Program-made: the position numbers and the translations under genes | The notes under the pieces: model-generated | Told to the model about the DNA's origin: nothing | The model's input: the letters and a program-made list of their open reading frames with translations, nothing else | Database searches by the model: none | Shown here: piece after piece, positions 6,076 through 11,887 of the stretch | Numbering within the stretch: the first letter of the stretch is position 1 | Layout of the letters: each line of letters opens with the position of its first letter | NCBI GenBank assembly: GCA_023447015.1 | Contig: JAEXPG010000100.1 | Coordinates: 1-13,382, forward strand | Length of the DNA stretch: 13,382 bases | Origin: Verrucomicrobiota bacterium | GTDB lineage: Bacteria > Verrucomicrobiota > Verrucomicrobiia > Opitutales > Opitutaceae | Direction of reading: 5' to 3'

Positions 6076-6447
6076 TCACTTCGCCGGTGGACTGGCCGCC
6101 TTCCGGCGCGAGAGGCCGCTCTTGCGCTCGCTCTTCCGCACGAAGCCCATCGCCTCGTAAAGGTCGCCGTTCTCGCCCTCGGCGGGATCGCCCTTCACGG
6201 CGTTGACGACAAACGCCATCGTCTCGAGCGCCGCTTGGTCGAGATCGTCGCGGCGGTTGAGGGCCGACTTCATCTGGTTCTCCAGATCGGTGACCGCCGC
6301 CCGCGCCTGGCGGCACGGCGTCATCTTCTGGGTTTCGAACTGATCGGGCGTCAGGCCCGCAAACGCCTTCGAGGGGCGGAGCTTCTTCCAGGCGCTGACG
6401 AACGTATCGAGGCGGGCATAGGCCGCCGCAGGGCTGAGTGTAGCCAT
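6076..6447 (-). CDS. Conserved 123-aa helical hypothetical protein
   Basis: Starts MATLSPAAAYARLDTFVSAW at 6447, with AAGGA 8 bases upstream of the ATG, the best Shine-Dalgarno in the window. It has no signal peptide. It looks mostly helical: residues 5-45 and 50-80 form charged amphipathic helices (ARAAVTDLENQMKSALNRRD). A conserved-looking C-terminal block follows, with VVNAVKGDP (about 79-87), EGENGDLYEAMGFVRKSERK and a basic tail. The block 'VkGdp..Ge.gdLYeamGyvrksERkSGL' resembles, from memory, small hypotheticals of Verrucomicrobia and Planctomycetes of unknown function. Good ribosome site, GC-rich codons and a strong terminator suggest a well-expressed resident gene rather than a recent arrival. 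Confidence 0.75.
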   Translation of the reverse strand: MATLSPAAAYARLDTFVSAWKKLRPSKAFAGLTPDQFETQKMTPCRQARAAVTDLENQMKSALNRRDDLDQAALETMAFVVNAVKGDPAEGENGDLYEAMGFVRKSERKSGLSRRKAASPPAK

Positions 6448-6695
6448 GATGAATCCTTTTGTCTTCAGGGTAACAACGGCCTCCCAAGCGGCGGAACCAC
6501 CCGCCACCCGCAGCCGTCGGAAACCCCATCGTGTATCTAGCTTCTCGTGTTTGTCACGCATCTTTCGTTACTTCGACGCCATCTCCTGCTCCTCGCCACA
6601 GCCGCGGCGTTCCCCTCGACCAGTCCCGACGCTCCGCCACCGCAGCATGCCGCTCGGCGCCCGCCCTCGGCGCGGGTGCCCGCATCGTTCCGCTT

Positions 6696-6992
6696 TCAGC
6701 GCGGCCGCCCCCACCGGGTTGCCCCGCCCACCCCGTGGGTCCGCGCGCACACCCCGTGGGTAGCCGCGTCCATCCCATGGGGGTTTGCGATTACCCACCG
6801 GGTTTCCTTGTCCACCCAGCGGGTAATCAAGCCAACCCCTTGGGTAACCTCGCCTACCTCGTGGGTTACGGCGCTTACCGCGTGGGTAACCGCGCCGACC
6901 CGCCGGGTAATCGCCTCGACCCAAGGGGGACGCGCCCTTCCCCGCGCTTCGCCCGCCCGCCGAGCGTCTTCGTGCCCGCGCACGCCCGACAC
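6696..6992 (-). CDS. Possible heptapeptide-repeat protein
   Basis: This 98-aa frame reads the 21-bp tandem repeat as about nine heptads of the form [AE]-[VI]-T-[HRQ]-x-V-[GD], for example AVTHAVS, AVTHEVG, EVTQGVG and LITRWVD. Spacing of Val/Ile in each heptad fits a coiled coil or fibrous segment. In this frame the Val codons differ mainly at the third base (GTA, GTT, GTG), while Thr (ACC) is kept, a mild sign that the frame was once selected. Against it: other frames also give heptads, the start is a weak guess, the N terminus is Arg-rich, and the last units degrade. It may be a remnant. I recall similar 'VTHxxGD' heptads in verrucomicrobial hypotheticals. Confidence 0.3.
   Translation of the reverse strand: MSGVRGHEDARRAGEARGRARPPWVEAITRRVGAVTHAVSAVTHEVGEVTQGVGLITRWVDKETRWVIANPHGMDAATHGVCARTHGVGGATRWGRPR
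6709..6929. repeat. 21-bp tandem repeat, about 10 units
   Basis: Units start at 6709, 6730, 6751, 6772, 6793, 6814, 6835, 6856, 6877, 6898 and a partial one at 6919. The consensus is about ACCCNNNGGGTAACCGCGCC: a small palindrome ACCC-N3-GGGT plus a 10-base spacer. The period is exactly 21 with no slips, while individual bases vary. That is typical of an old, coding-compatible repeat of seven codons. Confidence 0.85.
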
Positions 6993-7274
6993 TTCGCATC
7001 ACCCCGCCCCCAGCACCGCACCGACCCACCCGTGGCGGATGGCGTCACCCTTAACGCGGCCGCATAGGCGAGGATCGCGAACGGCCTCCGCCGATGTGCA
7101 TCTCTGCGTCCACCGCACTGTAGCCGGGAGCGGCGATCCCGGTCGCTCCACCCGGGCGCACGCCATCGCCCCGCGACGCCATCTTTGGCTTCCGCCTGAA
7201 CACTCCCACCCCGCACCACCGCTCGGCGCAAACCAAAGCGCACGTCGTGCGAATCGAAACGCGACCGAACAATA

Positions 7275-8000
7275 CTACCACATTCTCCACCACTCCTTCT
7301 TGGACACATCCGGCCGGAAGGGGTCCACGATCTCAGATACTTTCCGTTGCTCGAACCGCTTCTCCAACGTTTCCGCACCCTCTTTCAACTTCAGTCGCAT
7401 CTCTCCAGGGAAAAGCGGAATGACCGAGAAGAACTGGATCACCTTGTCGTCGCGAATCTTGAGGCTCCAGAACTCCTTCGGAACCGTTTGGGGCCGAAGC
7501 AACATCACCCCATCAAACGGAACACTTGAATCAAGCGGTTCTGCCGGGTCGCCGTTGGGCATCGAGTGACCCCAGCACAGCCACGTTTTGTACTCGTGCG
7601 GAAACCGCGCCAAAATCTTCAGCCATCTGATCGGCCAGTAGTTGGCGGAGTCTTTGAAATCCGTCTCCATCATCTTCCACTCTGCCGGGAGACAGAGCAT
7701 CAGTTCGGCGAAACGCCATGCCTCCCTCCCCGGTGGAGCGGCCATCGGCTTGTCGCTCATGCCAGAGGTCACCAACGTCCAGTAGGGACGATCCGCTGTC
7801 GGAGCGACTTGATGAACGTCGACATGGACAAGATCGGACATGATCTCGTGCCACACCGTGGCGATGGGGCCGATGTGCGCTTCAACATGGTTGGAGATCG
7901 CGTCGATCGAGTTGTCCGCCATGTCAGGCGGCACCCAGCCGGTCTCGCGCGGCTTGTACCGATGGATCGGTGCACCGGATTCGGATCGTTCTGCGCTCAT
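7275..8000 (-). CDS. SUFU (suppressor of fused) domain protein, likely immunity-type
   Basis: A 241-aa product matching the bacterial suppressor-of-fused domain (Pfam SUFU) along its whole length: HEIMSDLVHVDVHQVAPTAD (51-70), TLVTSGMSDKPM (75-86), FAELMLCLPAEW (97-108), WPIRWLKILARFPHEY (122-137), WGHSMPNGDP (143-152), and a C-terminal VDPFRPDV motif. All these blocks are family hallmarks. In bacteria, SUFU proteins are predicted, from comparative genomics of polymorphic toxin systems, to be cytosolic immunity proteins that bind and neutralise toxin domains; no enzymatic activity is known. No toxin is in the window. ATG at 8000 gives the usual family N terminus (SGAPIHRYKPRETGW); ATG at 8030 and 8051 are in frame and cannot be excluded. 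It is the fourth gene after A5, 114 bases from the preceding stop. Confidence 0.9.
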   Translation of the reverse strand: MSAERSESGAPIHRYKPRETGWVPPDMADNSIDAISNHVEAHIGPIATVWHEIMSDLVHVDVHQVAPTADRPYWTLVTSGMSDKPMAAPPGREAWRFAELMLCLPAEWKMMETDFKDSANYWPIRWLKILARFPHEYKTWLCWGHSMPNGDPAEPLDSSVPFDGVMLLRPQTVPKEFWSLKIRDDKVIQFFSVIPLFPGEMRLKLKEGAETLEKRFEQRKVSEIVDPFRPDVSKKEWWRMW

Positions 8001-8114
8001 CGGTCTCAGACCCTGATTCAGATAAGCCATGCCGGATAGGCAACTCCGCATGGAGGGCAGGCAAGTCCCGCCATCGGCTTACGCAGCTGGGCACCCTCCG
8101 TCATCATCCGCGGG

Positions 8115-8387
8115 TCACCAAAACCGAGGGCCATGATAGAAAGCTCCGCCGAGCGGCTTTGCGATCAGACGGTCGCGATCTTCAACCAACGCGGCCTCGA
8201 GTCCGACAACCTCTCTTCCGTCGTCGGACTCATTGTCGTAGAGAAACACTATCATCCCGGCTTTCGCTTTCAGGTCCTCGAGCCGCTTCTGGTCCATGAC
8301 ATAGTAGCAGTCGTCATCCGGCCTTCCAGACCAGCCACCGGCATTGAAGTCGCACCACACAGCTGGATGAGGGGAAGGCGATGTCAT
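8115..8387 (-). CDS. Small acidic 90-aa hypothetical protein
   Basis: No signal peptide or membrane span. Aromatic and acidic motifs stand out: VWCDFNAGGWSGRPDDDCYY (10-29), MIVFLYDNESDDG (45-57) and the C-terminal AFYHGPRFW (82-90). Alternating strands and a compact length suggest a single alpha/beta domain. The 'DFN..GwsG..dDdCYYv' and 'v.lYd...dd' blocks look like a real conserved protein, but I cannot name the family. ATG at 8387 lies 13 bases after the end of repeat D copy 2, the same geometry as the start at 598. Position between a zinc-binding protein and a SUFU protein fits an immunity-type cluster; that is inference. An unrelated chance frame is less likely given the composition. Confidence 0.6.
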   Translation of the reverse strand: MTSPSPHPAVWCDFNAGGWSGRPDDDCYYVMDQKRLEDLKAKAGMIVFLYDNESDDGREVVGLEAALVEDRDRLIAKPLGGAFYHGPRFW

Positions 8388-8400
8388 ATTCTGGGAAACG

Positions 8401-8490
8401 TTCCGGGTCAGGCACGCCGATCCGCGGATACTGAGGTCGAAGAGGCCATCATCGAGGCGCTGCGTCGCGACTGTTGGTTCGGCCTGTTTT
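8401..8490 (-). repeat. Repeat D, copy 2 (leader/junction element)
   Basis: Ungapped partner of 611-700. Its outer end overlaps the last 13 or so codons of the zinc protein (8449-8490), so that gene's C-terminal tail is encoded by repeat sequence. On the minus strand it begins GCCGAACCAAC and has GATCGGC near the other end, an imperfect inverted pair. Confidence 0.65.
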
Positions 8491-8685
8491 TGAAACGCAC
8501 TTCGGATAGAGGTTCTCTGCCTGGACTTGGCTCAGAAAACGAACGTTCCGCTCCTCTGCGATCAGCTCGAAGAATCCTCCGCATCCATCACAACGATAAA
8601 GCGTGCCATGCCGCTCGATAGAGATCGCGAGCTCTTCGAACTTACCGGGAGGACACGGAAAATTCTGACAGAGAGTACAACTCAT
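8449..8685 (-). CDS. Four-cysteine zinc-ribbon-like small protein
   Basis: A 78-aa product with CxxC at residues 3-6 (MSCTLCQNFPC) and CxxC at 32-35 (LYRCDGCGGFF), plus Cys11 and Cys63: the layout of a zinc ribbon. The order 'C..C...., GTLYRC..CG.ff EliaEER' is a compact conserved block that I have seen in small hypotheticals that often accompany toxin or immunity genes, though I cannot name a family. The last residues, from about 66, fall in repeat D and are probably not part of the fold. ATG at 8685 follows the lipoprotein stop by 16 bases, so it is the second gene of the A5 operon. A metal-binding or nucleic-acid-binding role is possible but not shown. Confidence 0.7.
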   Translation of the reverse strand: MSCTLCQNFPCPPGKFEELAISIERHGTLYRCDGCGGFFELIAEERNVRFLSQVQAENLYPKCVSKTGRTNSRDAAPR

Positions 8686-8701
8686 GCTTCTGGCGGACGT
8701 T

Positions 8702-9193
8702 TCAGTGATGAGCCACGCGGGGCGGCGGACTCTGGTTGGGAACCGGGCTCTTTCCCAGCGCTGAGTCTGGCCGCTGGGTGGGTCTTCTTCTTTGTGATCC
8801 AGTCAAAGTCGTTTTGTAACGATCCAGACCTGAAACCCAGTATTTTCCGGTGGTCGTGATCAGATCGGGATCCTGCGGAGAAGGACCCCAGACGTAATGC
8901 TCGTATGAGTAAGCGAGACTGAAATAGAGATACCCTTCTTTCTCGACGACGAAAAGGCGCTTCTCGATTGGTACACCCAGAGCCGCTTCGTCAGCGATCT
9001 TCACTTCCGAAAGTGTCCAATACTTCATCAAATACTCGGGGCGGTTCGCACTGAAACCTTCGTCTTCATCGACTCTGAACGTCAGATCTTCGTCATAGCC
9101 GAGATATGGGCCGGTTGAAGACCAGGTGGTCCTTGTCGCGCAGGCAACAAACAGCCCCAAGCAAATCACCAGCAATATCGAGAGACGCTTCAT
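8702..9193 (-). CDS. Putative lipoprotein
   Basis: A 163-aa product with a lipoprotein-type signal: MKRLSILLVICLGLFVAC, Cys18 as the lipidated residue (the -3 position is Phe, slightly unusual, with VA before Cys). The mature part is acidic and aromatic, with beta-strand-like runs: LGYDEDLTFRVDEDEGF (31-47), KRLFVVEKEGYLYFSLAYSY (78-97) and ITTTGKYWVSGLDRYKTTLT. The last 30 residues are Pro/Arg/Ser-rich and probably disordered. It would be anchored in the inner or outer membrane facing the periplasm. No family recognised. First gene after A5: ATG at 9193 is 89 bases past the -10-like box. Confidence 0.75.
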   Translation of the reverse strand: MKRLSILLVICLGLFVACATRTTWSSTGPYLGYDEDLTFRVDEDEGFSANRPEYLMKYWTLSEVKIADEAALGVPIEKRLFVVEKEGYLYFSLAYSYEHYVWGPSPQDPDLITTTGKYWVSGLDRYKTTLTGSQRRRPTQRPDSALGKSPVPNQSPPPRVAHH

Positions 9194-9202
9194 TTCGGCC
9201 CG

Positions 9203-9317
9203 ACAGTGCTAGTCACCCCAACCGAGTTGAGGTTTCCGAAAGGGCGGGATTGGCGCCAAAGCCGTGGGATGCACGACCGCCACCGTAGAGCCGGCTCCGA
9301 GCCGAACAAGGGCGAAC
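9203..9317 (-). repeat. Repeat A, copy 5: promoter plus leader
   Basis: Full copy with the leader hairpin at 9233-9215. One stem base has changed (ACCTCAAC against GTTGGGGT on the minus strand), which remains a U-G pair in minus-strand RNA. The gene-proximal end is GCACTGTCGGG, and the core TACGGTGGCGG is unchanged. Confidence 0.85.
9282..9309 (-). promoter_or_regulatory. Promoter-like pair in A5 (TTGTTC-N16-TACGGT)
   Basis: TTGTTC at 9309-9304 and TACGGT at 9287-9282 with a 16-base spacer. It drives the lipoprotein, zinc protein, 90-aa protein and probably the SUFU gene. Confidence 0.55.
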
Positions 9318-9387
9318 TGACCGCGCGAGCGCCAATGGCACCCCATCGGCCTGATCATCACGATCCGCCGGCGCAACCGCACGAGGG

Positions 9388-9632
9388 GCCTGCTGTAGGC
9401 CACCGCGCTGAGGTGGCCCGCCGCGGAGCCGGGTCAGCGCCCCGGCCTACAGGAACCCGCGCAAGACAAAGCCCTCATGAGGATCCAGGAACGCGACTCA
9501 TCCGCGGAAGCGCCGATCTCCGGCGGACGATCCGTCTCACGCGGAGGCGCGGAGAGAAGCCGGACGGCAATAGTCCCCGGGATCGTGCTCATCCTCCGCG
9601 TCTCTGCGCCTTGAGCGCAGCGGGCGCGCGAT
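9388..9632. repeat. Composite repeat B+C, copy 5
   Basis: B hairpin from CTGTAGGCC (9393) to GGCCTACAG (9452), the same tail as copies 1 and 3, and a slightly shortened C dyad from about 9534. It ends 20 bases before the stop codon at 9652. The linker to A5 carries the shared words GGCCTGATCATCACG and CCGCCGGCGC. Confidence 0.8.
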
Positions 9633-9651
9633 GCGGATCGAGTGGCCCGCC

Positions 9652-10044
9652 TCAGCTCTTCGGCTTCGTCGCAGGCGTGCGCTGCGCGTTCCAGTCGAGC
9701 TTGATCGCGTCGCCACCGCCGAAGTCGGGCGTTTCGATCGTCCCCTTGATCGCGTCGCCCTCGAGCTTGCCGCGATACTTCAAGACAAACGAGCTGCCGC
9801 CGAAGTCGCGCACCACGTCGAACGAGAGCACGTCGTCCTGGAACTGCGCGGCGCTGATCGCCGTCTCGCCGTACTGGTTCGAATAGGCGCCGGTGAACTT
9901 GCCGTCCTTCGCCTCGAGTTTGAGCGTGGTCGCGATCTCGCCGGTCGGCGAGTGGACCGTCCATTGCCACGTCCCCGCGGGATCGGCGGCCCACGCCGCC
10001 GCACCGATTGCCGAGAGCAAACACAGGATACGAGTAGTTTTCAT
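9652..10044 (-). CDS. Secreted beta-barrel-like 130-aa protein
   Basis: Signal peptide of 19 residues ending AWA|AD (MKTTRILCLLSAIGAAAWA). The mature protein follows a 'GTWQWTV...GE..TTLKLEAKDGKFTG.Y....ETAIS.AQF..D.LSFDVVR.FGG..F.LKY.GKLEGD.IKGTIE' pattern: short strands, a Gly turn in most of them, and a terminal W.A.R. This resembles the small lipocalin-like, exported proteins common in Planctomycetes and Verrucomicrobia, which have no known activity. One 60-base line inside it counts 63% GC, close to the xylanase. It starts 15 bases after the stop of the 220-aa gene and closes the A6 operon, followed by block B+C copy 5. Confidence 0.75.
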   Translation of the reverse strand: MKTTRILCLLSAIGAAAWAADPAGTWQWTVHSPTGEIATTLKLEAKDGKFTGAYSNQYGETAISAAQFQDDVLSFDVVRDFGGSSFVLKYRGKLEGDAIKGTIETPDFGGGDAIKLDWNAQRTPATKPKS

Positions 10045-10059
10045 GGGAGTTGTTGGATG

Positions 10060-10722
10060 CTAGGAGAACCTTTCTTTGACGCTGAACGTGCCGTCCTTCA
10101 ACTGGTACACTTCCAGCCACGGCTCCGGCTCCGCCACGGTTGTGAGGAGAAGACGTTGGTGGGAACACTCCAGCCAGTCTTCGTCTTCCCAAGGAATGTT
10201 CCAACCGCCGAGAATCGCCCAGGGCCCCCGAGAATGGAAGGGGTGCCGCTTGATGAACTCCTCCTCGAACGACCTTCCTTCGAGCGAGCCGGGGGACGTC
10301 TTCCGCAGGTTTGGCGGAAGATTCACTCCGTACTCGCCGAGCGCCTCAAGCGGCGGAAATGAATCGGCGGCGACGGCGAAGAGGGGCGTTCCGGATGGAT
10401 CGGGCCAGTCCGAGGACAGCACCACCTCGCTTGTGCGACCTTCCGTAGTGCTGGTGTAGACCGTCGCAATTCGCCGCTCCCCGTCCTCTATGCCGGGCAC
10501 AAGATCCAACCGGAAGGACATCCATCGTCGAAGCCCCGCCATCGGCCCCGACGGCAGATCCTCCCCATACCAGCGCCCAGCAACGTCACCGGTTCCCTGA
10601 GATACCAGCACACGGCATGGCCGGACCAGGCGATGCGCTTCGGACACCAACTGCCGGTAGTTGGCATGCGCGTCCTTCCCATCAGCAACGGCGGCAGCGA
10701 TCGCTCGGAAAAGGGACTTCAT
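10060..10722 (-). CDS. Conserved 220-aa cytosolic protein with LGGW-PW-D-DW motif
   Basis: No signal peptide. The N-terminal 40 residues form a helix (FRAIAAAVADGKDAHANYRQ). The middle is mixed alpha/beta. The C terminus carries a striking block near residues 166-205: RGPWAILGGWNIPWEDEDW, then 'LLLTTVAEPEPWLEVYQLKDG'. From memory, 'LGGW..PWpd.DW.......LlvwT..dsEPWvEVw' recurs in bacterial hypotheticals of unknown function. It overlaps the preceding lipoprotein gene by ATGA (10722-10719), so the two are translationally coupled and their products may act together or be needed in fixed ratio. That start is better supported than a longer reading from 10833, which lies antisense to coding sequence. 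Function unknown. Confidence 0.75.
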   Translation of the reverse strand: MKSLFRAIAAAVADGKDAHANYRQLVSEAHRLVRPCRVLVSQGTGDVAGRWYGEDLPSGPMAGLRRWMSFRLDLVPGIEDGERRIATVYTSTTEGRTSEVVLSSDWPDPSGTPLFAVAADSFPPLEALGEYGVNLPPNLRKTSPGSLEGRSFEEEFIKRHPFHSRGPWAILGGWNIPWEDEDWLECSHQRLLLTTVAEPEPWLEVYQLKDGTFSVKERFS

Positions 10723-11120
10723 GGCTTCGATTGTTCCCCGTCCAAGACGAGAGAGGCAACCACGATGCCAGCGACCGCGCCCGAGTCCTGTCGCGGAATC
10801 CCATACAGCTCCACATCTTCCAGCTGATCCCATTTCTTCACGTGGTGCCGGCAGCGGCCTTCGTGCCGCATCCCGGTCTTCCGCACGACCCGACCCGACG
10901 CGGGATTTCGGGCGAGGTGGATGCCATCCGGCCGTTCGTTGCGCTCAACATCGCTCTCGACGGCCCCATCGGCTGGCGACACCCCGCGTGTAATCAGTCC
11001 CTGGGCATCGCGGTGCCACCGGCCCGCAGGATCACTCTCAGGGAGAGGTGGAACCCCGGCGCATCCGGCCAGAACGAGGAGAAGGCCGCAGGCAATCAAG
11101 CCGGTGGGTGACAGTTTCAT
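10719..11120 (-). CDS. Small putative lipoprotein
   Basis: A 133-aa product with a canonical lipobox: MKLSPTGLIACGLLLVLAGC, Cys20 following LAG. Mature start is AGVPPLPESDPAGRW. The rest is Arg/His/Asp-rich with little hydrophobic content until a short segment near 115-125 (VAGIVVASLVL), which may be a strand rather than a span. The GTG at 11129 is nine bases further upstream; ATG at 11120 is preferred because it gives the usual Lys after Met. It lies 17 bases after the GNAT stop, and its own stop overlaps the 220-aa gene by ATGA. No family recognised. The central region has a low-complexity look, so some of it may be poorly conserved. Confidence 0.7.
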   Translation of the reverse strand: MKLSPTGLIACGLLLVLAGCAGVPPLPESDPAGRWHRDAQGLITRGVSPADGAVESDVERNERPDGIHLARNPASGRVVRKTGMRHEGRCRHHVKKWDQLEDVELYGIPRQDSGAVAGIVVASLVLDGEQSKP

Positions 11121-11137
11121 TTGGCGCACGCCTCAGG

Positions 11138-11689
11138 TCACTCGCGACGAACCGCGGACGAGGACTGGGGATCAGGCAGCATCGAGTCGCTGGATGTGGC
11201 GCCAGGGGCGGCGTCCTTCTGGATGTGCTTCACCATCCTCATCTGCCTCGGAACCATGCCGATCGCTCGGTACGCGGCCAACGCCGAGTTGTCGCAGTCC
11301 ACGTAGCACTCGATCGAATCGACGCCGCGCTTCGAAGCAGTCGACTCCAGTAGCGCGTACATGCGTCGAAACACGCCCTTTCCACGGTGCGCCTCGTCAA
11401 CGCAGACGTGGTCTATCGAGGCAACCGACACGTCCGTGTACACCGGCGGTTTCTTTTCCACCTTCGCAACGAGTGAGCCCCATAGGTTCCCAGCGTCGGC
11501 GCACACGATGCAGATCGCATCCGGGTCGCGCACCAGTCCGTCGATGTAGCGAGCGGCTGCATCCAGATAGCGGGAGCGTTCAGCGAGTGCATAGTACCGA
11601 GGCTCGTACGTGAGATGGGCGGCCTGCATGACCTCCCACAGACGAAGCATGCCTGGAACATCACTGGGTGTTGCGAACCGTAGGTGCAT
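11138..11689 (-). CDS. GNAT-family N-acetyltransferase
   Basis: A 183-aa product. It begins MHLRFATPSDVPGMLRLWEV, the usual GNAT strand-1 and helix-1 opening. The acetyl-CoA block is at 93-115: DHVCVDEAHRGKGVFRRMY, with Arg102, Gly103, Lys104, Gly105 of the R/Q-x-x-G-x-G/A loop. The last Gly/Ala is replaced by Phe107, a common variant. IECYVDCDNSALAAYRAIGM (126-145) is the family's motif B with Asn134. The last 25 residues are a Ser/Pro-rich tail. The acceptor (small molecule or protein) cannot be told. First gene of the A6 operon: ATG at 11689 is 92 bases past the -10-like box. In a toxin-immunity setting such enzymes sometimes detoxify or modify targets, but that is inference. Confidence 0.9.
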   Translation of the reverse strand: MHLRFATPSDVPGMLRLWEVMQAAHLTYEPRYYALAERSRYLDAAARYIDGLVRDPDAICIVCADAGNLWGSLVAKVEKKPPVYTDVSVASIDHVCVDEAHRGKGVFRRMYALLESTASKRGVDSIECYVDCDNSALAAYRAIGMVPRQMRMVKHIQKDAAPGATSSDSMLPDPQSSSAVRRE

Positions 11690-11705
11690 CTTTTTCGCCG
11701 AGCGG

Positions 11706-11818
11706 TGTTATCCTTCTCAACCGAGTTGGGACTCTCGAAATGGTGGAGTTGCCGCGGAAACCGTGGGGTGCACGGCCGCCACCGTAGAGCCGGCCCCGGG
11801 ACGGACAAGGGGGAACTG
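11706..11818 (-). repeat. Repeat A, copy 6: promoter plus leader, solitary
   Basis: Full-length A without a neighbouring B+C block. The leader stem (CTCAACCGAGTTGGG on the plus strand) has one mismatch on the minus RNA. The core TACGGTGGCGGCCGTGCACC is intact. It is the array's right edge: beyond it the xylanase reads the other way. Confidence 0.8.
11781..11808 (-). promoter_or_regulatory. Promoter-like pair in A6 (TTGTCC-N16-TACGGT)
   Basis: TTGTCC at 11808-11803 and TACGGT at 11786-11781, 16 bases apart, pointing at the GNAT gene starting at 11689. Confidence 0.55.
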
Positions 11819-11840
11819 ACAACGCGGGCACCGGGGGCCA

Positions 11841-11887
11841 GCCGCCCCGGCGGGGTCGGCCGGCGCGGCGGCGTGTTTTTGTCTTTT
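11841..11887 (+). terminator. Terminator-like hairpin plus T-tract in front of the xylanase
   Basis: GCCGCC (11841-11846) pairs with GGCGGC (11867-11872), with further GC pairing inside, and is followed by GTGTTTTTGTCTTTT (11873-11887) on the plus strand. It ends 41 bases before the xylanase ATG. It could block plus-strand read-through from the array, or act as an attenuator if the xylanase promoter lies upstream of it. Confidence 0.45.

Larger units (their letters stand above)
6448..7274. other. 827-bp region without a firm gene
   Basis: Between the starts of the 123-aa gene and the end of the SUFU gene. Its middle is the 21-bp tandem repeat (6709-6929) with a possible short repeat protein. 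The flanks (6448-6700 and 6930-7274) are GC-rich with overlapping open frames on both strands and no reading frame I trust. A promoter for the gene at 6447 should lie in 6470-6560, but no clear pair stands out. Confidence 0.5.

Noticed and set aside
5399..6160. 253-codon plus-strand frame
   Set aside because: Antisense to the membrane-anchored gene and through a strong terminator, with no start signal and no domain.
6709..6929. CRISPR array
   Set aside because: The period is 21 bases with no distinct repeat and unique spacer; all bases take part in the repeat, and no cas gene is near.
8449..9193. Toxin-antitoxin pair
   Set aside because: One partner has a lipoprotein signal, the other is a zinc-ribbon-like protein, and neither shows a toxin fold or a DNA-binding antitoxin motif.
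1575..11818. Insertion sequence or transposon as the source of the A-B-C repeats
   Set aside because: No transposase, no consistent target duplications and no common terminal inverted repeats could be seen. A non-autonomous element remains possible.
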